Positions 48,476-57,559 of a DNA stretch of 64,000 nt are shown one piece after another. The notes under the pieces were generated by a model that was not told the origin of the DNA, did not search any database, and saw only the letters and a program-made list of their open reading frames with translations. The position numbers and the translations under genes are program-made. Numbering within the stretch: position 1 is the first letter of the stretch; each line of letters starts with the position of its first letter. This stretch comes from Frateuria_A sp051900535 (GTDB lineage Bacteria; Pseudomonadota; Gammaproteobacteria; Xanthomonadales; Rhodanobacteraceae): assembly GCF_051900535.1 (NCBI RefSeq), contig NZ_JBHZGI010000001.1, forward strand, positions 1,054,001-1,118,000. The letters are read 5' to 3'.

Positions 48476-49033
48476 ATGCTCAACGACATCAAGACCGATG
48501 CCCAGACCCGCATGGGCAAGAGCATCGACGCGCTCAAGCACGACCTGACCCGCCTGCGCACCGGCCGCGCCAGCACCGCGCTGGTCGACCACATCAAGGT
48601 GCCCTACTACGGCTCCGACATGCCGCTGAACCAGGTCGCCTCGGTGTCGCTGGCCGACGCCCGCTCGATCCAGATCTCGCCGTTCGAGAAGAGCATGGTC
48701 GCGCCGATCGAGAAGGCGATCATGGCCTCGGATATCGGCGTCACGCCGACCACCGCCGGCACCGTGATCCGCCTGAACATGCCGCCGCTGACCGAAGAGC
48801 GTCGCAAGGAACTGGCCAAGCATGTGTCGCACGAGGGCGAGAACGCCAAGATCGCGATTCGCAACATCCGCCGCGATGCCATGCAGAAGGTCAAGGATCT
48901 CATCAAGGACAAGCAGATCAGCGAGGACGACGAGCGCCGCGCCGACGACGAGATCCAGAAACTGACCGACCGCTTCGTCAAGGAAGTCGATGCCGTGGTC
49001 AAGGCCAAGGAAGACGAGCTGATGGCGATTTGA
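48476..49033 (+). CDS. frr: Ribosome recycling factor
   Basis: 185 residues, exactly the family length. 'MGKSIDALKHDLTRLRTGRAS' opens the three-helix bundle, the conserved 'GRAS' and 'LNMPPLTEERRKEL' occur at expected places, and the C-terminal helix has 'ISEDDERRADDEIQKLTD'. With EF-G it splits post-termination ribosomes. The gene is followed by a family 1 repeat and then uppS. Confidence 0.97.
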   Translation: MLNDIKTDAQTRMGKSIDALKHDLTRLRTGRASTALVDHIKVPYYGSDMPLNQVASVSLADARSIQISPFEKSMVAPIEKAIMASDIGVTPTTAGTVIRLNMPPLTEERRKELAKHVSHEGENAKIAIRNIRRDAMQKVKDLIKDKQISEDDERRADDEIQKLTDRFVKEVDAVVKAKEDELMAI

Positions 49034-49084
49034 GCGACGTTCCGCTCATTGCCATGAACGCTGTGCGGCTCGCGCGCCTTGCTC

Positions 49085-49225
49085 CGTCTCCCCTCCGGGG
49101 TGAAGGGGCGCTCTTGCGAAAGACCCACACGAGCAACCTGCCCCGCGAGCCCCGGCCCCTCGTCCGACCCTTCGGGCCACCTTCTCCCCCGTCTTCGATG
49201 GGGGATGGGAGAGAAGGAAGCAACG
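49085..49225. repeat. Intergenic palindromic repeat, family 1
   Basis: TCTCCCCTCCGGGGTGA at the left and CTTCTCCCC...GGGGGATGGGAGAGAAGG at the right form stems, and GCGAGCCCCGGCCCCTC is identical to the copy at 25130-25267. It fills the frr-uppS gap almost completely; the uppS start codon lies only a few bases after the right arm. Confidence 0.7.
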
Positions 49226-49229
49226 GCGC

Positions 49230-49952
49230 ATGACCCCCCCCCGCCACATCGCCATCGTGATGGACGGCAACGGCCGCTGGGCCAAGGCGCGTCTGCGCCC
49301 GCGCAGTTTCGGCCACAACGCCGGCCGCAAGGCAGTGCGCGAGGTGGTCGAGGGCTGCCTGCGCCAAGGCGTGGAAGCGCTGACGTTGTTTGCCTTCTCC
49401 AGCGAGAACTGGCGCCGCCCGGACGAGGAAGTCGGCGCGCTGATGGAGCTGTTCCTGCGCGCGCTGGACAAGGAGGTCGACGAGTTGCACGGGCAAGGCG
49501 TCCGGCTGCGTTTCATCGGCGACCTCGGCGCGTTCCATGCAGAGCTGCGCCAGCGCATGGAGCTGGCGATGGCGCGCACTGCGGACAACCTCAAGCTCGC
49601 GCTCAACGTCGCGGTCAACTACGGCGGACGTTGGGACATCGTGCATGCCGCCCGCCAGGCGGCGATCGCGGTGGCGCAGGGCGACCTGCGCGTGGAAGAC
49701 ATCGACGAGGCGCGTTTGGGTTGCTACACGTCCCTGGCCGAACTGCCCCCGCTGGATCTGTTCATCCGTACCGGCGGCGAAGTGCGCGTCAGCAACTTCC
49801 TGCTCTGGCAGCTGGCCTACGCCGAGCTCTACTTCACCGACACCTTGTGGCCGGATTTCGACCAGGCGTGCCTGGCCCGCGCCATCGAGGACTTTGCCCG
49901 CCGCGAACGCCGTTATGGCAAGACCGGCGAGCAGGTCTCCCGATCCGTATGA
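49230..49952 (+). CDS. uppS: Undecaprenyl diphosphate synthase (isoprenyl transferase)
   Basis: 240 residues, cis-prenyltransferase family. 'IVMDGNGRWA' holds the catalytic Asp12; 'TLFAFSSENWRRP', 'NVAVNYGGRWDI' and 'IRTGGEVRVSNFLLWQLAYAELYF' in pieces are the other conserved regions. It condenses isopentenyl units onto farnesyl diphosphate to make the lipid carrier for cell-wall polymers. The residue after 'RTGGE' is normally in 'RTSGE', so Gly replaces Ser here. The first gene of the envelope cluster; its ribosome-binding region GAAGGAAG derives from the repeat end. Confidence 0.95.
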   Translation: MTPPRHIAIVMDGNGRWAKARLRPRSFGHNAGRKAVREVVEGCLRQGVEALTLFAFSSENWRRPDEEVGALMELFLRALDKEVDELHGQGVRLRFIGDLGAFHAELRQRMELAMARTADNLKLALNVAVNYGGRWDIVHAARQAAIAVAQGDLRVEDIDEARLGCYTSLAELPPLDLFIRTGGEVRVSNFLLWQLAYAELYFTDTLWPDFDQACLARAIEDFARRERRYGKTGEQVSRSV

Positions 49953-49978
49953 TCGATCGGTAACCCCAAGGATCCTCG

Positions 49979-50800
49979 ATGCTGCTCCAACGCACCCTCA
50001 CCGCCCTGCTGCTCGCGCCCTTCGCGATCCTGGTGATCCTGCTGCCGCCAGGCTGGACATGGCTGTTCGCGCTGGTGACCGTCGCCGCCTTCCTCGCCGG
50101 GTTGTGGGAATGGACACGCCTGTCCGGTCTGCGCAACCGGCCGGTGCGAGCCCTGCTGCTGGCAGGAGCGCTGGTGGTGTTTGCGCTGCTCTGGTGGCTG
50201 CGCGACATGATCCAGTGGCCGGCCCTGGTCGCGGGAGCCGCCTGGTGGGCGTTGGCCTGCGTGTGGCTCAATCACTTCGCGTTCGCTGCCGCACCCACGA
50301 CGGAAAACCGCAATCTCAAGCTCGCCGCCGGCGCGCTGGTTATCTTCCCGGCGTTCGTGGGCCTGCTCTCGATCCATGCAAGCGAGCCGTACGGCCATTG
50401 GTGGACGCTGCTGACGCTGCTGATCGTATGGGCGGCCGACATCGGGGCGTACTTCAGCGGCCGCTTCCTGGGCAAGCGCAAGCTGGCGCCCAACATCAGC
50501 CCCGGCAAAACCTGGGCCGGCGTAGGCGGTGCCCTCGTCGCGGGCGCGCTGGTGGCCGTGGCCGGCGGCGTGCTGCTCGGGGTGGAAAGCTGGCGCCTGC
50601 TGGCGCTGGCCTTGCTGGCTGTGCTCACGGTGGCCGCGTCGGTGGTCGGCGACCTGATCGAAAGCCTGATGAAGCGGCATGCCCAGGTAAAGGATTCCGG
50701 ACGCATGTTCCCTGGCCACGGCGGCCTGCTCGATCGCATGGACAGCGTGTTCGCGGCCGTGCCGGTGTTCGCGCTGGGCAAGCTGCTGCTGGGTCTATGA
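49979..50800 (+). CDS. cdsA: Phosphatidate cytidylyltransferase
   Basis: 273 residues with about eight membrane helices. The family signature 'SLMKRHAQVKDSGRMFPGHG' continuing into GLLDRMD lies at about 228-254 and includes the Mg-binding Asp residues. It makes CDP-diacylglycerol, the precursor of all phospholipids. It begins 26 bases after uppS, and its stop overlaps the dxr start by four bases (ATGA). Length and topology are normal. Confidence 0.95.
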   Translation: MLLQRTLTALLLAPFAILVILLPPGWTWLFALVTVAAFLAGLWEWTRLSGLRNRPVRALLLAGALVVFALLWWLRDMIQWPALVAGAAWWALACVWLNHFAFAAAPTTENRNLKLAAGALVIFPAFVGLLSIHASEPYGHWWTLLTLLIVWAADIGAYFSGRFLGKRKLAPNISPGKTWAGVGGALVAGALVAVAGGVLLGVESWRLLALALLAVLTVAASVVGDLIESLMKRHAQVKDSGRMFPGHGGLLDRMDSVFAAVPVFALGKLLLGL

Positions 50801-51987
50801 GCACCTCCACGCTCCGCCGGGTTGCCGTACTGGGCGCCACCGGCTCGATCGGCGGCAGCACGCTCGACGTGATCTCCCGTCACCCCGAACGCTTCCGCGC
50901 GAGCGTGCTGGTCGCCCATCGCAACGTCGAGGCACTGGTCGCGCTGTGCGCGACACACCGGCCGGACCTGGCGATCGTCGCCGACCCGGCCATGGAGGGC
51001 ACGCTGGCCCGCCAGCTCGCCGCCGCGGGTGTGCAGTGCGACGTCGCCAGCGGCACCGAGGCCATCGCGCTCGCCGCGTCCGGCCCGTTGTGCGACACCG
51101 TGGTTGCCGCCATCGTCGGTGCCGCCGGGCTGGAGTCGACCCTCGCCGCGGCCCGCGCCGGCAAGCGCCTGCTGCTGGCCAACAAGGAATCGATCGTGAT
51201 GGCCGGGCCGCTATTGCTGGCCGCGCTGCGCGAGGGCGGTGGCGAACTGGTGCCGGTGGACTCCGAGCACAACGCGATCTTCCAGTGCCTGCCGGGCGGG
51301 CGGCCGGAGCTCGATGCGCATGGTGTGCGTCGGCTGATCCTGACCGCCTCGGGCGGCCCGTTCCGCGGCAAAAGCCGCGCCGAACTTGCCGCCGTCACGC
51401 CGGAGCAGGCGTGCAAGCATCCGAACTGGGTGATGGGCCGCAAGATTTCCGTCGACTCGGCCACCCTGATGAACAAGGGCCTGGAGGTGATCGAGGCGCA
51501 CCATCTGTTCGGCGCCGAGCCCGAGCGCATCGAGGTGGTGGTGCATCCGCAGAGCATGATCCACTCGATGGTCGAGTACGCCGACGGTTCCGTGCTCGCC
51601 CAGCTGGGCAACCCGGACATGCGAACGGCGATCGCCCACGCACTGGCCTGGCCCGAACGCATCGAGGCGGGGGTCGCGCCGCTGGACCTGGCTTCCTGCG
51701 CCCCGCTGGCCTTCGAGAAGCCGGACCTGCAGACCTTCCGTTGCCTGGCGCTGGCTTTCGCCGCCTTGCGCGAGGGCGGCGACGCGCCGGCGATCCTCAA
51801 TGCGGCCAACGAGGTCGCGGTCGAGGCATTCCTGGCTGGTGCGCTGCCTTTCCTGTCCATCGCCGACCTGGTCGAGGGCGTGCTTGCGGAACTGCCGGCC
51901 CAGCCCGTGGTCGATGTCCAGGCGCTGCGCGAGCGCGATGCGCAGGCGCGCATGGTGGCGCGGCGAAAGTTGCGAACGGCTTGCTGA
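50797..51987 (+). CDS. dxr: 1-deoxy-D-xylulose 5-phosphate reductoisomerase
   Basis: 396 residues. The NADPH-binding 'LGATGSIGGSTLDV' is near the N-terminus. 'LLANKESIVMAG', 'PVDSEHNAIFQCL' (Mg-binding Asp-Ser-Glu) and 'GRKISVDSATLMNKGLEVIE' are catalytic-region motifs. 'HHLFG' and 'VHPQSMIHSMVEY' complete the active site. It commits carbon to the MEP route to isoprenoids, feeding uppS upstream. Translationally coupled to cdsA; rseP follows after 36 bases. Confidence 0.97.
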   Translation: MSTSTLRRVAVLGATGSIGGSTLDVISRHPERFRASVLVAHRNVEALVALCATHRPDLAIVADPAMEGTLARQLAAAGVQCDVASGTEAIALAASGPLCDTVVAAIVGAAGLESTLAAARAGKRLLLANKESIVMAGPLLLAALREGGGELVPVDSEHNAIFQCLPGGRPELDAHGVRRLILTASGGPFRGKSRAELAAVTPEQACKHPNWVMGRKISVDSATLMNKGLEVIEAHHLFGAEPERIEVVVHPQSMIHSMVEYADGSVLAQLGNPDMRTAIAHALAWPERIEAGVAPLDLASCAPLAFEKPDLQTFRCLALAFAALREGGDAPAILNAANEVAVEAFLAGALPFLSIADLVEGVLAELPAQPVVDVQALRERDAQARMVARRKLRTAC

Positions 51988-52023
51988 TAAGCTCCGACAG
52001 AGAAGTAACCCCCAGGTTTTTTG

Positions 52024-53370
52024 ATGAATCCCTTCTTCGGCTCGGTGTTCTGGTTGCTGGTCACGCTGGGCGTGCTGGTGACCTTCCATGAGTTCGGCCA
52101 TTACTGGGTCGCGCGCCGCTGCGGGGTCAAGGTGCTGCGTTTCTCGGTCGGTTTCGGTCGCGCCGTGTGGAAGCGCATCGGCCGCGACGGCACCGAATAC
52201 CAGGTCGCGATGATCCCGCTGGGCGGCTATGTGAAGATGCTCGACTCGCGCGAAGGTGACGTCGATCCCGCCTTGCGCGATGTCGAGTTCACCGGCAAGA
52301 GCGTATGGAAGCGCATCGCCATCGTCATTGCCGGGCCAGGCTTCAACCTGATCTTCGCGGTGGCCGCGTTGTGGCTGATGTTCATGCTGGGACGTCCGGA
52401 CGCCGCTCCGATGGTCACCGCGACGCCCGGCAGCATGGCCGCCGTCGCCGGCATCCAGTCGGGCGATCGCCTGCTGCGCGTGGACGGCGAACCGGTGGCC
52501 ACCCTGAGCGACGCGATGGACGGCATCGCCACCGCCCTGCTCGGGCGGGAGCCGCTGCCGCTGGTGGTGCGCGGGCGCGACGGCGGCCAGCGCGACGTGG
52601 TGCTGCCGCTGCAGGAGCTGCCGGCCGGTCGCAGCATCGACAAGTATTTCGACAGGCTCGGTTTGAAGCTGGCCCCGCCACCGGCGGTCGTCGCCACGGT
52701 GATACCCGGCCAGCCGGCCGCGCAGGCGGGCATGCAGTCGGGAGACGTACTGCTGGCGGTCAACGACAAGCCCGTGGCCGATTTCGACGACTTCGCCAAG
52801 GCGGTCCGCCAGGCAGCCGCGCAGTCGCCGAAGCTGGACGTGGCCGTGCGCCGCGGCCAGCAGACCCTGCATCTGCCCGTTGTCGCCCGCTACGAATCCC
52901 TGCAGGGGCAACCCGCCCGATGGTCGGTCGGCGTGGGCGCGGTCCCCCCGGAGAACGTGACGAGGCGGTACGGCCCGGTCAAGGCGTTGAGTGCGGCGCT
53001 GGGCTCCACCTGGGACACGACCCGCCAGACCTTCACCATGATCGGCAAGATGGTCACGGGCGACGCTTCGACGAAGAACCTGTCCGGCGTGATCGGCATT
53101 GCCCAGGTAGCCAACCAGTCCGCCCAGGCCGGCCTGCCGTATTTCCTGCGTTTCCTGGCGCTAGTCTCGCTGAGCCTGGCGATCCTCAACCTGCTTCCGA
53201 TTCCCGTCTTGGACGGCGGTCACCTGCTGTATTACCTTATCGAGTTGGTCAAAGGCAGCCCGGTAAGCGAGCGGACCCAGATGATCGGCCAGTACATTGG
53301 CCTGGTCCTGCTGTTCACGCTGATGGGGCTGGCGTTCTACAACGACATACATCGCACCCTGCTTTCGTGA
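52024..53370 (+). CDS. rseP: Site-2 intramembrane protease RseP
   Basis: 448 residues. The zinc motif HEFGH is at residues 22-26 within the first membrane helix. Two PDZ domains lie at about 115-190 and 205-290 ('IQSGDRLLRVDGEPVATL' and 'MQSGDVLLAVNDKPVADF'). The third metal ligand is in 'NLLPIPVLDGGH' near 390. It cuts the anti-sigma factor RseA to release sigmaE in envelope stress. I use the ATG at 52024; the adjacent TTG would add one residue. It precedes bamA, a sigmaE target in many bacteria. Confidence 0.97.
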   Translation: MNPFFGSVFWLLVTLGVLVTFHEFGHYWVARRCGVKVLRFSVGFGRAVWKRIGRDGTEYQVAMIPLGGYVKMLDSREGDVDPALRDVEFTGKSVWKRIAIVIAGPGFNLIFAVAALWLMFMLGRPDAAPMVTATPGSMAAVAGIQSGDRLLRVDGEPVATLSDAMDGIATALLGREPLPLVVRGRDGGQRDVVLPLQELPAGRSIDKYFDRLGLKLAPPPAVVATVIPGQPAAQAGMQSGDVLLAVNDKPVADFDDFAKAVRQAAAQSPKLDVAVRRGQQTLHLPVVARYESLQGQPARWSVGVGAVPPENVTRRYGPVKALSAALGSTWDTTRQTFTMIGKMVTGDASTKNLSGVIGIAQVANQSAQAGLPYFLRFLALVSLSLAILNLLPIPVLDGGHLLYYLIELVKGSPVSERTQMIGQYIGLVLLFTLMGLAFYNDIHRTLLS

Positions 53371-53526
53371 CGCGAGCGCTCTTCCCCGCGGCCATCGGCC
53401 TTGTCGTGGCAGCGACGCCCGCCACGGCGCGCGGGTGCACTCCGGGACGGGGTTTGGCCCCTTCCCTTCAGAACATGCTGGAACGGCCTCGCGGCCGGCC
53501 GTCGGAATAACCCACCGGAATCGACG

Positions 53527-55923
53527 ATGAAGCGTATCGCCGCCCTGCTACTGCTTGCCTCCCTCTCCGCCAATGTCCTGGCGTTCGAGCCGTTCGTCGT
53601 CTCCGATATCCGTATCGATGGCCTCAACCGCATTTCCGCCGGCACGGTCTACAACTACCTGCCGGTCAACAAGGGCGACCGCCTGACCGACGAGGAGGCG
53701 GCCCGCGCCATCCGCGCGCTGTACGACACCAAGTTCTTCAGCGACGTGGAGCTTTCGCGCGAGGGCAACATCCTGGTGATCAAGGTGGTCGAGCGCCCGT
53801 CCATCGCCAAGCTCACCCTGCGCGGCAACAAGGACATCAAGGAAGAGGACCTGCGCAAGGGCCTGAAGGAGATCGGCCTGTCCGAGGGCGAGACCTTCGA
53901 CCGCCTGTCGCTGGACCGCGTGCAGCAGGAACTGATCCGCCAGTATTACAACCGCGGCAAGTACAACGTCTCGGTCGATCCGCACGTGACCCGGCTGGAC
54001 CGCAACCGCGTGGCGATCGACATCGAGATCCGCGAGGGCAAGGCCGCGCGCATCAAGCAGCTGAACATCGTCGGCAACACCGCGTTCCTGGACAAGGACA
54101 TCCGCGAGGATTTCGAATCCGACACCACCAACTGGATGTCCTGGTATTCCAAGGACGACCAGTACTCGCGCGAAAAACTCTCCGGCGACCTGGAGAAGCT
54201 GCAGTCGTTCTACATGAATCGCGGCTACGCCGACTTCGGCGTGGACTCCACCCAGGTCACCATCGCGCCGGACAAGCGCGCGATGTACATCGCCGCCAGC
54301 ATCAAGGAAGGCGAGATCTACACCGTATCGGACGTGCACCTGCTCGGCGAGCTGATCCTGCCCGAGGACACGCTGCGCAAGCTGGTATTCGTCAAGAAAG
54401 GCGACACCTTCAACCGCGCCGCGGTCGAAGGGACTTCCGACGCGATCAAGGGCATCCTGGCAAACATCGGCTACGCCTACGCCAAGGTCACGCCGGTGCC
54501 GAAGCTGGACAAGGACAAGCGCACGGTCGACATGACCTTCTTCATCGAGCCGGGTCAGCGCGTGTACGTGCGCCGGGTCGTGTTCCAGGGCAATACCCGC
54601 ACCGAGGACGACGTGCTGCGCCGCGAAATGCGCCAGCTCGAAGGCACGGTGTACTCGCAGGCGGCGGTGGACCGCTCCAAGATCCGCCTGCAGCGCCTGG
54701 GCTACTTCAAGAAAGTCGACATCGACAAGCAGCGCGTCCCCGGCTCCCAGGACGCGGTCGACGTCACCGTGAAGGTGGAAGAGCAGTCCGCCGGCAGCCT
54801 GATGTTCGGCGTGGGTTACTCGCAGTACTCGGGCGTGATCCTCAACGCCTCGGTGTCGCAGAACAACTTCCTGGGCACCGGCGACAGCTTCAGCGTTGGC
54901 GCCGAGCACAGCTCGTACTACTCGCGCGTCACCGCCAGCTACTACAACCCGTACCTGACCGACAACAACATCGGCATCGGCTACAGCGCGAGCTACTCCA
55001 AGACCGACTACGGCAACACCGACTTCGCGAACTACGAAAACAGCACCAAGGCGTTTTCGACCTACCTCGGCATCCCGATCAGCGAGACCGACGGCCTGCG
55101 CGTGGGCCTGGGCCTGTCCAGCAACAAGATCAACACCTACCCGGGCATCACCCCGCAGGTGCTGGTGGACTACCAGAACGCCATCGGCAACCGGACGGTG
55201 CATACCTGGACCGGCACGCTTGGCTGGAACCACGACACCCGCAACGGCTATTGGGCGCCCACCCGCGGCGGCCTGCTCTCGGCCAGCACCGAGGTAGCGC
55301 TGCCCGGCTCCACCGTTCAGTACTGGAAGTTCATGGGCGAGGCCAACCACTACTGGCCGATCGGTGGCGGCTTCGTGCTTTATCTGGACGGTCAGGTCGG
55401 CTACGGCGACAGCTACGGCAACCAGACCTACAGCCGGACCTTTGGCGACTTCGTGGCCGGCCAGCCCTACGATTTCCCGTTCTGGGAAAACTTCTACTCC
55501 GGCGGCGTGCGCGACGTGCGCGGCTTCCAGGACAACACGCTGGGCCCGAAGGTGTGTATCGGCGCGGCCGGCGCCTCCAGCACGCCCAGCGCCAACGGCA
55601 CCTGCACCAGCGGCTACTACCAGTACGCCCAGCCGATCGGCGGCGCCTTCAAGGTGCTGGGCACGGCGCAGGTGTTCATCCCGCTGCCGTTCCTCAAGGA
55701 CATCAACACCGCGCGCGTGTCCGCCTTCGTCGACGTCGGCAACGCCTTCCGCAACTACCAGGCGTTCGATTCCAGCGACCTGCGCGCCTCGGCCGGTATC
55801 GCACTGCAGTGGCAGGCGCCGATCGGCCCGCTGATCATCAACTTCGCCGTGCCGATCCGGTCCAAGCCGGAGGATCGCCACTACGAGGAGCGCATCCAGT
55901 TCACCTTCGGCAGCCAGTTCTGA
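53527..55923 (+). CDS. bamA: Outer membrane protein assembly factor BamA
   Basis: 798 residues. A signal peptide (1-19) is followed by five POTRA domains (about 20-420; 'VSDIRIDGLNRISAGTVYNYLP' is POTRA1). The 16-strand barrel follows, with the 'VRGF' tip of loop L6 in 'GVRDVRGFQDNTLGP'. Two Cys about 20 residues apart in the same loop region may form the disulfide seen in E. coli BamA. The protein ends 'IQFTFGSQF' with the terminal Phe of outer-membrane proteins. It inserts beta-barrels. No skp gene follows it; a terminator does. Confidence 0.97.
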   Translation: MKRIAALLLLASLSANVLAFEPFVVSDIRIDGLNRISAGTVYNYLPVNKGDRLTDEEAARAIRALYDTKFFSDVELSREGNILVIKVVERPSIAKLTLRGNKDIKEEDLRKGLKEIGLSEGETFDRLSLDRVQQELIRQYYNRGKYNVSVDPHVTRLDRNRVAIDIEIREGKAARIKQLNIVGNTAFLDKDIREDFESDTTNWMSWYSKDDQYSREKLSGDLEKLQSFYMNRGYADFGVDSTQVTIAPDKRAMYIAASIKEGEIYTVSDVHLLGELILPEDTLRKLVFVKKGDTFNRAAVEGTSDAIKGILANIGYAYAKVTPVPKLDKDKRTVDMTFFIEPGQRVYVRRVVFQGNTRTEDDVLRREMRQLEGTVYSQAAVDRSKIRLQRLGYFKKVDIDKQRVPGSQDAVDVTVKVEEQSAGSLMFGVGYSQYSGVILNASVSQNNFLGTGDSFSVGAEHSSYYSRVTASYYNPYLTDNNIGIGYSASYSKTDYGNTDFANYENSTKAFSTYLGIPISETDGLRVGLGLSSNKINTYPGITPQVLVDYQNAIGNRTVHTWTGTLGWNHDTRNGYWAPTRGGLLSASTEVALPGSTVQYWKFMGEANHYWPIGGGFVLYLDGQVGYGDSYGNQTYSRTFGDFVAGQPYDFPFWENFYSGGVRDVRGFQDNTLGPKVCIGAAGASSTPSANGTCTSGYYQYAQPIGGAFKVLGTAQVFIPLPFLKDINTARVSAFVDVGNAFRNYQAFDSSDLRASAGIALQWQAPIGPLIINFAVPIRSKPEDRHYEERIQFTFGSQF

Positions 55924-55943
55924 TCCGGAGGGCGTAGCTTCCT

Positions 55944-55976
55944 CGAAACGCGGCCCGTCGGGCCGCGTTTCGTTTC
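55944..55976 (+). terminator. Rho-independent terminator after bamA
   Basis: CGAAACGCGGCCC-GTC-GGGCCGCGTTTCG, a perfect 13-bp stem, followed by TTTCT. The T-run is short, so some read-through into lpxD is possible. It lies 20 bases past the bamA stop. Confidence 0.75.
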
Positions 55977-56036
55977 TGGCGGGCGCCTGCGCAAATGACC
56001 ATGCGGGCGGGAGTCGTGCCCTGCCCCGCCCTCGCC

Positions 56037-56042
56037 TACAAT
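56037..56042 (+). promoter_or_regulatory. Possible -10 box of an lpxD promoter
   Basis: TACAAT lies 22 bases before the lpxD ATG and just after the bamA terminator. No convincing -35 box is present. It would let lpxD-fabZ-lpxA be expressed independently of bamA. Confidence 0.4.
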
Positions 56043-56064
56043 GCCCTGCCCCAAAGGAGCGCGC

Positions 56065-57093
56065 ATGAGCGAGCACATCTACACGGTGGCCGAACTGGCC
56101 GAGCGGTTCGGCTTCGCCTTCCGCGGCGACGGCGAGCGACGGATCGGCGGCGTGGGTACGCTCGCCGCGGCACAGCCGGACCAGCTCAGCTTCCTCTCCA
56201 ACAGCAAGTACACCGCCCAGTTGAAGGCTACCCAGGCGGGCGTGGTGGTACTGCGCGAGGAGAACGTGGGAGATTGCCCTACCGCCGCGCTCATCGCCGC
56301 CGACCCGTACGTCGCCTACGCGAAGATCGCCGCGTTGTTCGAGCGCCTGCCGGCCGCTCCCCGCGGCATCCACCCGAGCGCGGCCGTCGCCACCAGCGCG
56401 AAAGTGAGCGCCAGCGCCAGCATCGGGCCGCACTGCGTGATCGAGGACGGCGCGGTGATCGAGGATGGCGCGGTACTCGGTGCGCATTGCATCGTCGGCC
56501 CTGACTGCACCGTGGGTGCGCAATCGCGGCTGGTCGCGCGGGTCACCCTCGTGACGCGGGTGACACTGGGCCGGCGCGTGCTGGTGCACCCGGGCGCGGT
56601 GATTGGTTCGGATGGCTTCGGCCTGGCGTTCGAGCGCGACCACTGGGTGAAGATCCCGCAGCTGGGCGGCGTGCGCATCGGCGACGACTGCGAGATCGGC
56701 GCCAACACCACGATCGATCGAGGCGCCCTGGAAGACACCGTGCTGGAGGAGGACGTGCGGCTGGACAACCAGATCCAGATCGCCCACAACGTCCACATCG
56801 GCGCGCACACGGCCATGGCCGGCTGCGCGGCGGTCGCCGGCAGCGCCCGGATCGGCCGCTATTGCCAGATCGGCGGCAACGCCGGCGTGCTGGGCCATCT
56901 GGAGCTTGCCGACCGGGTTACCATTACTGCCAAGAGCCTGGTCACGCATTCGATTCGCGAGCCGGGCGAATATTCCTCGGGCGTGCCGCTGCAGGACAAC
57001 CGCCAGTGGCGCAAGAACGCCGCCCGCTTCAAGCACCTGGATCAGTACGCGCGCCGCCTGTCGGCGCTGGAGAAGGACAGTAACGATGAGTGA
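56065..57093 (+). CDS. lpxD: UDP-3-O-acylglucosamine N-acyltransferase
   Basis: 342 residues. The N-terminal uridine-binding domain contains 'ADQLSFLSNSKY'-like 'PDQLSFLSNSKYTAQL'. The left-handed beta-helix of hexapeptide repeats spans about 100-300 and has 'IGSDGFGLAF' and 'DNQIQIAHNVHIGAHTAMAG' with the catalytic His. It adds the second hydroxyacyl chain in lipid A synthesis. AAAGGAG is six bases before the ATG at 56065. The stop overlaps fabZ by eight bases. Confidence 0.97.
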   Translation: MSEHIYTVAELAERFGFAFRGDGERRIGGVGTLAAAQPDQLSFLSNSKYTAQLKATQAGVVVLREENVGDCPTAALIAADPYVAYAKIAALFERLPAAPRGIHPSAAVATSAKVSASASIGPHCVIEDGAVIEDGAVLGAHCIVGPDCTVGAQSRLVARVTLVTRVTLGRRVLVHPGAVIGSDGFGLAFERDHWVKIPQLGGVRIGDDCEIGANTTIDRGALEDTVLEEDVRLDNQIQIAHNVHIGAHTAMAGCAAVAGSARIGRYCQIGGNAGVLGHLELADRVTITAKSLVTHSIREPGEYSSGVPLQDNRQWRKNAARFKHLDQYARRLSALEKDSNDE

Positions 57094-57559
57094 CAACCCC
57101 GCGACCTTGGCCCTGCCAGTCAACGTGGAGCAGATCCAGCAACTGCTGCCGCACCGCTACCCGTTCCTGCTGGTCGACCGCGTGATCGAACTGGTGCCGG
57201 ACAAGAGCGTGGTGGCGCTGAAGAACGTGACCATCAACGAACACTTCTTCCTCGGCCACTTCCCCGGCCACCCGGTGATGCCGGGCGTGCTGATCGTCGA
57301 GGCGATGGCCCAGGCCGCCGGCCTGCTGACGCAGATCTCCAGCCGCATGAAGGGCGATCAGGGCAGCCCGCTGTTCTACCTGGCCAAGGTCGACAACGCC
57401 CGCTTCAACGCCCCGGTGGTGCCGGGCGACCAGTTGCGCCTGGAAGTCTCGCTCAAGCGCCTGATGCGCGGCATGGGCCTATTCGTCGCCCGCTCGCTGG
57501 TCGAAGGCAAGGAAGTGGCCAGCTGCGAGCTGATGTGCGCCGCGAGGGCCGACAAATGA
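57086..57559 (+). CDS. fabZ: 3-hydroxyacyl-ACP dehydratase FabZ
   Basis: 157 residues, hot-dog fold. 'LLPHRYPFLLVDRV' is the conserved start, and 'FLGHFPGHPVMPGVLIVEAMAQ' carries the catalytic His and Glu. It dehydrates hydroxyacyl-ACP in fatty acid elongation and competes with lipid A synthesis for hydroxymyristoyl-ACP. The ATG at 57086 overlaps the lpxD end by eight bases and the stop overlaps lpxA by four, so the three are tightly coupled. Confidence 0.97.
   Translation: MSDNPATLALPVNVEQIQQLLPHRYPFLLVDRVIELVPDKSVVALKNVTINEHFFLGHFPGHPVMPGVLIVEAMAQAAGLLTQISSRMKGDQGSPLFYLAKVDNARFNAPVVPGDQLRLEVSLKRLMRGMGLFVARSLVEGKEVASCELMCAARADK

Noticed and set aside
53548..57123. Open frame of about 1191 codons on the minus strand opposite bamA and lpxD
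   Set aside because: Compositionally biased (Val/Ala/His/Arg), no domain, crosses two well-supported plus-strand genes.
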